Assembly: GCF_037975245.1 (NCBI RefSeq)
Contig: NC_092575.1
Span: 2,609,001 to 2,673,000, forward strand
DNA: 64,000 bases
Direction of reading: 5' to 3'
Source: Apostichopus japonicus
Lineage: Eukaryota; Echinodermata; Holothuroidea; Aspidochirotida; Stichopodidae
Made by a program: the position numbers and the translations under genes. The notes below the pieces were generated by a model. That model was given only the letters and a program-made list of their open reading frames with translations, did not search any database and had not been told where the DNA came from. The first letter of the stretch is position 1. Every line of letters starts with the position of its first letter. Below are positions 60,901 through 64,000 of the stretch, piece after piece.

Positions 60901-63900
60901 TCAAGGCGCTTTACAAAGAAAACATATTAATTTACAAAAGAACAAGTAAAAAAAAAAAAAATGGGTCTTAAGTAGACTTTCAAACATAGAAAGTTAAGAG
61001 CATGTTCGATGTGATCTGGTAACTTGTTCCCGAGATACGAGCCAGATTATTCGAAGCTTCTGTAACCGTATGTCTTCGAGAATATTTAGGAACAGTTAAA
61101 TACAGTTTGTTGGAGGAACGAAGTGTGTGAGTTGGAATATATGGCAAGAGAAGTTGGGACAGGTACACAGGCTGTTCCAGATGATGAGCACAAAAGGTGA
61201 GAAGAAGTATTTTAAAAGAAGTCAGTGATAGAAATCCTTAGGGATTATTTTTATTGGGTGGGGCAGGGGCGAGGTGGATGGTTGAGGAGGAGGGGTGGGG
61301 GTTGGGCAAGCTACTTCTCTTCTTCTTTCTCCTTTTACTTTTTGGTTTATACCGAAAGAAAACCGTTCACTTGCAAATTTTTCACGACATAACAGCATAG
61401 ACATAATTTCCGCATAACTTACCAAAAAAACGGAGTAAGAAACGAGAACCCTTTTACCGAAATATCTTACCTATCTTGGGATTCGATATAAATGTGCAGG
61501 TGAGGCTCAAAGCACTGACTGATGATACGATGGAATGGAGAGACTCGAGGTTTGGCTGCGGGCTTTGAGAATGGAGAAACCAAGAAACGTAACAGACACG
61601 TTACTGACTAATCACAAAGTATCTATCGTATAGAACCAACTCTTTGGGTTAAAATAGGAAATTATCGATTTCGATATCTGAGAAGAAAATGTTTTGACAA
61701 CTCTATACATTGAGAAAATAATAATTTTTGATGATCTGGCTTCCCACAAGGTGTTCCCTCTTTACTAGACTGGTAGGACGTATCGCTTTATTTTTGGAAT
61801 GCACTATGTCGTTACTTCACCTAAAGTCAAAATTAATTTCAGTAAAATTTTCAAGTTAACAGTAACTCATTTCGTGTCTCCTGTCTTTAATCTGAGGACC
61901 ATTTTGTCGTTCTGAAGATTCTACCAGGAATTCCTCTTCCGTGAAGATATTGGTCGTGAAGAGACACAGAGTGATGAAACTGACAAGCCTGCTAATGACC
62001 AAGACTCACACTTGACCTTTCCGACTCACACTTGACCTTTCCGACTCACACTCGACCTTTCCGATAATAAATCTCTCATCTAAATTAACCAAAGAAATAT
62101 CTCATATGATATCGCGCAAAAAAAGTATCGCAAATGACCAGTTTTTCACGGCCAAAATCAAACAATCATTGCAAAAGACAGAAATTACTTTGCAATCTTC
62201 TTTCTACGGATTTGATCTGAGTTTGATCTGTGCAACTTATACTGCTGTATACCTCACAATGGAATCTTGTCAATTGGTTCTGAATATTATGCAGTTACAT
62301 CATTGCTACTTTAAAGGTATCTATAGGAAACAGAGAAAGACAACACAAAACTCATATTTCACTCTTCGTTTCTGATCATTCATGAGAAATACAATCACTC
62401 ATATAATTCTGTACATGATGAAGATATGATGAGAAATACACTTTCTCATACATTTCACATCCAGAGCATTTCTTCATACCTTAATCTCTACGGCTTCCGT
62501 CTCGTCTTCGTCCTCGTCCACGTCAAACGGATTCAGAGGATCGCGATCCCTCTGTTGGGCGTCTTTATCTTCTGGTGTCGGCTCGCTGCTCTGAAAATAT
62601 CGGAGAAATATTTCAAGCCAGATAATCATACTCGCAAGAGTCTGTACTCTCATTTTCATTGACTCACTTGAGTAAAAAATTCCTTAAAAGAGGAGAGCCT
62701 GGTCCTGGGGTCCTGCTCCTTTGGGCCTGGGCCTGGAGGCCCGACCTGGCTCTCGACACCACTGGGTACATACAGTCAAAATAGGACCTTTTGTTCTCCG
62801 CAGTTTCACAGGAGGCATAGATTGTCTATAGTGATAATTTCTATTGTTTGACATTGATTCAACTTTGCTGGAGAGTTTTTTAAGCTTCTTCCTTTTGACA
62901 CTCAGTGGGTATCTTGTTATAGCATTGGAATACAGCTCCACGATCTTGTTTCTTTTCCTTTGCATACATAACGAAGACGAGTTAATTCAAAAGGGAATCC
63001 GTTAATCATTTGCCATCTCACACAGAAGATGAATAGCATATCTTAAAATAATAGTCTAGGTCAAAATTTCGGTCTGATAAGTTAAAGAGGAACATAATCT
63101 AACCAGTTACTTATGAACTATTCAAGTGTGTTAGATTTTTTTACACCCTTACTTACTTGGCTTTTCTCTACATGAGGCAGCAAGGTGGTTCCCTTGAATC
63201 TTTTGGCTAATAGTGTTTCAAAATTGGTTGTTCTCTGGATGGCAAACAGTAGTAACTTGACCTCTATCTCCATCGACCTATTCTGCATGACCATCGACAG
63301 GCCATCCCTGAAAACAGGAGAGAGAGGGTGCACATCACTCGATACTCTACTACTAACATTGAAACTAACATTGAGGTTCAAGGGAACAGTGATGCAAAAA
63401 CAGATACTACAATGAATCTTGAAAATAAAACTCCACTATTGAAAAAGCAAAGTCTAAAATATTTTATATTATTTATTAAAAAAAAACCATCCATCATAAC
63501 GAGAGGAAAACATTTCTGGGTAAAGAAAAACGAGATCTGAATTTTCTCTCATAAAATAGTTTCTAGATTAATTTAAGCATCATGAATTCACTCCTAACTA
63601 TGTGGTAAAGGTCACAAAAAATCATGCAACACAATTTATCATTTTTTTTGTCCCATCATTTTTTCCTCCCTTCTCTCCCCTCCTTCCCTCCCCCTCCCCA
63701 CACTCAGTAAAATTGTAATTCAAATGCTTACTGGGTCACATGACAAAATTCCACACAGATCCTCTCTGCTACCTCCCAATCGCTTGGAAATATTCGTCCG
63801 TATTTCTCTTCGAAGCCAAGGACGGCCCTCTGCACCCAGGCAAACCGTCTGTCTATTTTATCCAGCCAGGCTACGTCTTGATTCTCCTGAAACAGGACCA

Positions 63901-63947
63901 AGTATTCTTGCAGCTGAAGTTTGACAAACCACTTCAGTAGATCTTTC
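51809..63947 (-). CDS. VPS53: VPS53, GARP/EARP tethering subunit (12 internal exons, 532 codons)
   Basis: Minus-strand exons, in transcript order: 63732-63947, 63157-63307, 62480-62590, 61471-61562, 60438-60680, 59639-59798, 58751-58833, 57427-57505, 56041-56189, 54647-54802, 53327-53378, 51809-51913. All phases agree. Diagnostic stretches are [50 protein letters not shown] followed by [31 protein letters not shown] and [17 protein letters not shown]53 is a rod-shaped CATCHR-family subunit of GARP (with VPS51, 52, 54) and EARP (with VPS50), tethering endosome-derived carriers at the trans-Golgi network. Exons for the N-terminal part lie beyond 64000, and the final C-terminal exon was not located. 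Introns F and G are filled by exon-junction minisatellites. Confidence 0.95.
51914..53326 (-). other. VPS53 intron K
   Basis: Holds an AACAACTGTTAAC-rich stretch (52165-52225), the LINE tail 52215-52545 on the plus strand, and a GGTGACC-type inverted-repeat cluster at 52715-52825. No exon. Confidence 0.8.
52215..52545 (+). mobile_element. LINE 3' end (RT C-terminus plus tail), plus orientation
   Basis: Frame [20 protein letters not shown], then [20 protein letters not shown] and [19 protein letters not shown], stop. This is a typical CR1/L2-like C-terminus; the tail has GGCGCTATATAAGTCTCATT. It is inserted in VPS53 intron K and is a close match (about 90% by eye) to the copy at 60838-61180 in opposite orientation. 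Confidence 0.9.
53327..53378 (-). CDS. VPS53: VPS53 exon K (52 nt)
   Basis: Completes a Ser codon with exon J and encodes [17 protein letters not shown], almost identical to the vertebrate [17 protein letters not shown]. Phase 1 in, 0 out; GTAACA donor. Confidence 0.95.
53379..54646 (-). other. VPS53 intron J
   Basis: AT-rich except for the pyrimidine/G-rich minisatellite at 53990-54295. No coding exon. Confidence 0.8.
53990..54295 (-). repeat. ~50-bp minisatellite, G-rich on the transcript strand
   Basis: Five to six copies of CCAACCATTTCC then AATACTCCCTCCTTCCCCTC and CCTCC. On the minus (transcribed-sense) strand each unit has several G runs (GGAGGGAGGGGAAGGAGGGA), so the intron RNA has serial quadruplex-forming potential. 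Confidence 0.92.
54647..54802 (-). CDS. VPS53: VPS53 exon J
   Basis: Phase 1 start after exon I's phase 2 end. Reads [20 protein letters not shown], then [20 protein letters not shown] and GRKAPA. Very close to vertebrate VPS53. GTAAGT donor. Confidence 0.97.
54803..56040 (-). other. VPS53 intron I
   Basis: Contains a poly-C stretch (54872-54893) and a pyrimidine minisatellite at 55803-55975 (units like CACCCCCTCTCCCTCTCCCT then TTGTTCCCCTA). No exon. Confidence 0.8.
55803..55975. repeat. Pyrimidine-rich minisatellite
   Basis: About four to five imperfect copies of a 35-45-bp unit, ACACCCCCTCTCCCTCTCCC followed by TTTGTTCCCCT, ending about 65 bp before exon I's donor (on the intron side). 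Confidence 0.8.
56041..56189 (-). CDS. VPS53: VPS53 exon I
   Basis: Phase 0 in, 2 out, GTGAGT donor. Reads [20 protein letters not shown], then [20 protein letters not shown] and IKFVN, matching the GDQSxYV...[16 protein letters not shown] block of VPS53. Confidence 0.95.
56190..57426 (-). other. VPS53 intron H
   Basis: Contains an A-rich AAATAAATAA microsatellite (56280-56410) and a poly-C run (56738-56747). No exon recognised. Confidence 0.8.
57427..57505 (-). CDS. VPS53: VPS53 exon H (79 nt)
   Basis: Phase 1 in, 0 out. Reads [20 protein letters not shown] then MTAMNK, close to vertebrate [26 protein letters not shown]. The acceptor is CGTAGAG; the AG at 57506-57507 fits the phase. Confidence 0.95.
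57625..57825. repeat. ~105-bp tandem duplication in VPS53 intron G
   Basis: AACAATAAAAATTAAAAATA through CTTGATCTGGTTTTACA appears twice in direct orientation with almost no differences, implying a recent event. Confidence 0.93.
58060..58765 (-). repeat. 25-bp minisatellite built from the exon G / intron G splice junction
   Basis: About 28 copies of CAAATAACTCACCCATGAAATACAT (written on the plus strand in two parts: CAAATAACTCACC, CATGAAATACAT). On the transcript strand each unit is ATGTATTTCATGG followed by GTGAGTTATTTG, i.e. the last 13 exon bases plus the donor of VPS53 exon G. Units vary at the donor (GGTGAG, GAGTGAG, TGTGAG). A block of about 210 bp is itself duplicated (about 58219-58420 and 58548-58745). 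Confidence 0.95.
58751..58833 (-). CDS. VPS53: VPS53 exon G (83 nt)
   Basis: Phase 0 in, 2 out. Reads [20 protein letters not shown] then GEVDVFH, as in vertebrate [24 protein letters not shown]. Its last 13 bases and its GTGAGT donor are the first copy of the 25-bp minisatellite that fills over half of the following intron. Confidence 0.95.
58886..59662 (-). repeat. 73-bp minisatellite built from the exon F / intron F splice junction
   Basis: Eleven copies in all, the first being the real junction at 59639. On the transcript strand the unit opens with ACTGCCTGGATACCACACAA then CAG|GTATAG, the last 23 bases of exon F and its donor. Unique intron sequence follows (TGCATAGTCACTCCATG, CCCCCATTG). 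The array takes up nearly all of the 805-bp intron F. One copy, near 59277, has a changed donor (CCGGTTATAG). Confidence 0.96.
59639..59798 (-). CDS. VPS53: VPS53 exon F
   Basis: Phase 1 in, 0 out. Reads [20 protein letters not shown], then [20 protein letters not shown] and YCLDTTQQ, matching vertebrate [28 protein letters not shown]. Its GTATAG donor is weaker than the GTAAGT donors of other exons, and the exon's 3' end is the seed of the 73-bp array. Confidence 0.95.
59799..60437 (-). other. VPS53 intron E
   Basis: GTAAGT to CACAG. It has a GGGTGGG-rich run at 59857-59886 and a Penelope-like hammerhead relic (60186-60225). No exon. Confidence 0.8.
60186..60225 (+). ncRNA. Decayed hammerhead-like motif (Penelope-like)
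   Basis: Plus strand: GCCT, CTGAAGA (intact core), GGTCCTGCTAGGATC hairpin, TAAAC (GAAA core changed to TAAA), GTC, AGATCC. Stem I is partly disrupted. It is antisense to VPS53. Confidence 0.5.
60438..60680 (-). CDS. VPS53: VPS53 exon E
   Basis: The longest VPS53 exon in view, 243 nt. Reads [65 protein letters not shown]. This is among the best-conserved VPS53 regions. Phase 1 in, 2 out; GTAAGTC donor. Confidence 0.97.
60681..61470 (-). other. VPS53 intron D
   Basis: Carries the minus-orientation LINE tail (60838-61180) and a GGGTGGGGCAGGGG-type run at 61255-61305. No exon. Confidence 0.8.
60838..61180 (-). mobile_element. LINE 3' end (RT C-terminus plus tail), minus orientation
   Basis: Minus-strand reading gives [20 protein letters not shown], then frameshifted remains of LWNKLPDHI and LKTHF, and the tail AAAGCGCCTTGAGCAGTGAC ... 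TATATAAGTCTCATTTATTATG. Same family as 52215-52545, inverted relative to it. Confidence 0.9.
61471..61562 (-). CDS. VPS53: VPS53 exon D (92 nt)
   Basis: Reads [20 protein letters not shown] then [10 protein letters not shown], phase 0 in, 2 out. Two AGs are close together; the upstream one (…CTCAAAG) is chosen because only it keeps the frame with exon C, whereas GCCCGCAG would shift it. Confidence 0.93.
61563..62479 (-). other. VPS53 intron C
   Basis: Contains three tandem copies of a 20-bp unit (CGACTCACACTTGACCTTTC) at 62002-62062 and otherwise unique sequence. Confidence 0.8.
62002..62062. repeat. 20-bp x3 tandem repeat
   Basis: Three direct copies of ACTCACACTTGACCTTTCCG, the last with one C-for-T change. 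Confidence 0.9.
62480..62590 (-). CDS. VPS53: VPS53 exon C (acidic linker)
   Basis: 37 codons, phase 0. Reads [20 protein letters not shown] then [17 protein letters not shown]. Corresponds to the poorly conserved linker of VPS53 with an NPF-containing acidic stretch. The GTATGA donor and phase support it. Confidence 0.88.
62591..63156 (-). other. VPS53 intron B
   Basis: GTAAGT to TATTTTCAG. Unique sequence with a GGCCTGGGCCTGG stretch near 62720. No exon. Confidence 0.8.
63157..63307 (-). CDS. VPS53: VPS53 exon B
   Basis: Completes a Gln codon with exon A; reads [50 protein letters not shown]. The [16 protein letters not shown] block is diagnostic. GTAAGT donor repeated as GTAAGTAAG. Confidence 0.96.
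63308..63731 (-). other. VPS53 intron A
   Basis: GTAAGC to TGTTTTCAG; AT-rich with a pyrimidine block at 63660-63705. No exon. Confidence 0.85.
63732..63947 (-). CDS. VPS53: VPS53 exon A (first exon in view)
   Basis: Phase 1 in, 2 out. Reads [57 protein letters not shown] and VEFCHVT, the middle of VPS53. The acceptor is TTTGATCTCGTCAG. Upstream exons with the N-terminal coiled coil lie past the window edge. Confidence 0.96.
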
Positions 63948-64000
63948 CTGACGAGATCAAATAGGAGACAATTTATTAAGAGGAAGTGAGATCAGCGGTG
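63948..64000 (-). other. Start of the VPS53 intron upstream of exon A
   Basis: Only 53 bp are visible, including the acceptor tract; the intron continues past the right edge. Confidence 0.8.

Overview
This window is nuclear DNA from an animal. Genes are split by many introns with GT/AG boundaries, intergenic DNA is AT-rich and full of microsatellites, and fragments of LINE, Penelope-like, SINE and hAT-type elements are scattered through genes. The gene set (tandem intronless GT10 fucosyltransferases, a Deltex with two WWE domains, VPS53, an SGLT-type SLC5 remnant) suggests a marine invertebrate deuterostome, probably an echinoderm. That assignment is inference; no species-diagnostic marker was seen.

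Layout. 1-9.7 kb: two near-identical intronless alpha-1,3-fucosyltransferase genes on the minus strand (363-1856 and 7751-9244) inside a duplicated segment of about 2.3 kb. Between them lie remnants of an SGLT-family (SLC5) transporter gene on the plus strand and two broken LINE reverse-transcriptase tails. 10.5-13.2 kb: a short element headed by the U2 snRNA 5' end, then a small two-exon gene (11062-12570) resembling LIAT1. 13.4-16.1 kb: repeats, including a 1063-bp hAT-like element inside an AT microsatellite and a Penelope-like piece with a hammerhead-like motif. 17.5-40.4 kb: a complete ten-exon Deltex E3 ubiquitin ligase gene on the plus strand (624 aa, all splice phases consistent). 40.4-51.8 kb: the tail-to-tail intergenic region, with a satellite of about 306-bp units (45.6-48.6 kb), a LINE fragment and a CCATA pentanucleotide array. 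51.8-64.0 kb: twelve consecutive internal exons of VPS53 on the minus strand (532 codons). Its N-terminal exons lie beyond the right edge, and its last coding exon was not found.

The most unusual feature is in VPS53. Two consecutive introns are largely made of minisatellites whose repeat unit is the exon-intron junction itself. Intron F carries ten extra copies of a 73-bp unit containing the last bases of the upstream exon plus its 5' splice site. Intron G carries roughly 28 copies of a 25-bp unit with the same architecture. Reading through either true donor meets a stop codon almost at once, so use of any decoy donor would add a premature stop. A smaller array of the same character covers the Deltex stop codon.

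The genes do not form a functional unit. Fucosyltransferases act in the Golgi, VPS53 tethers endosome-derived vesicles at the trans-Golgi network, and Deltex is a Notch-pathway ubiquitin ligase; their adjacency is probably incidental.
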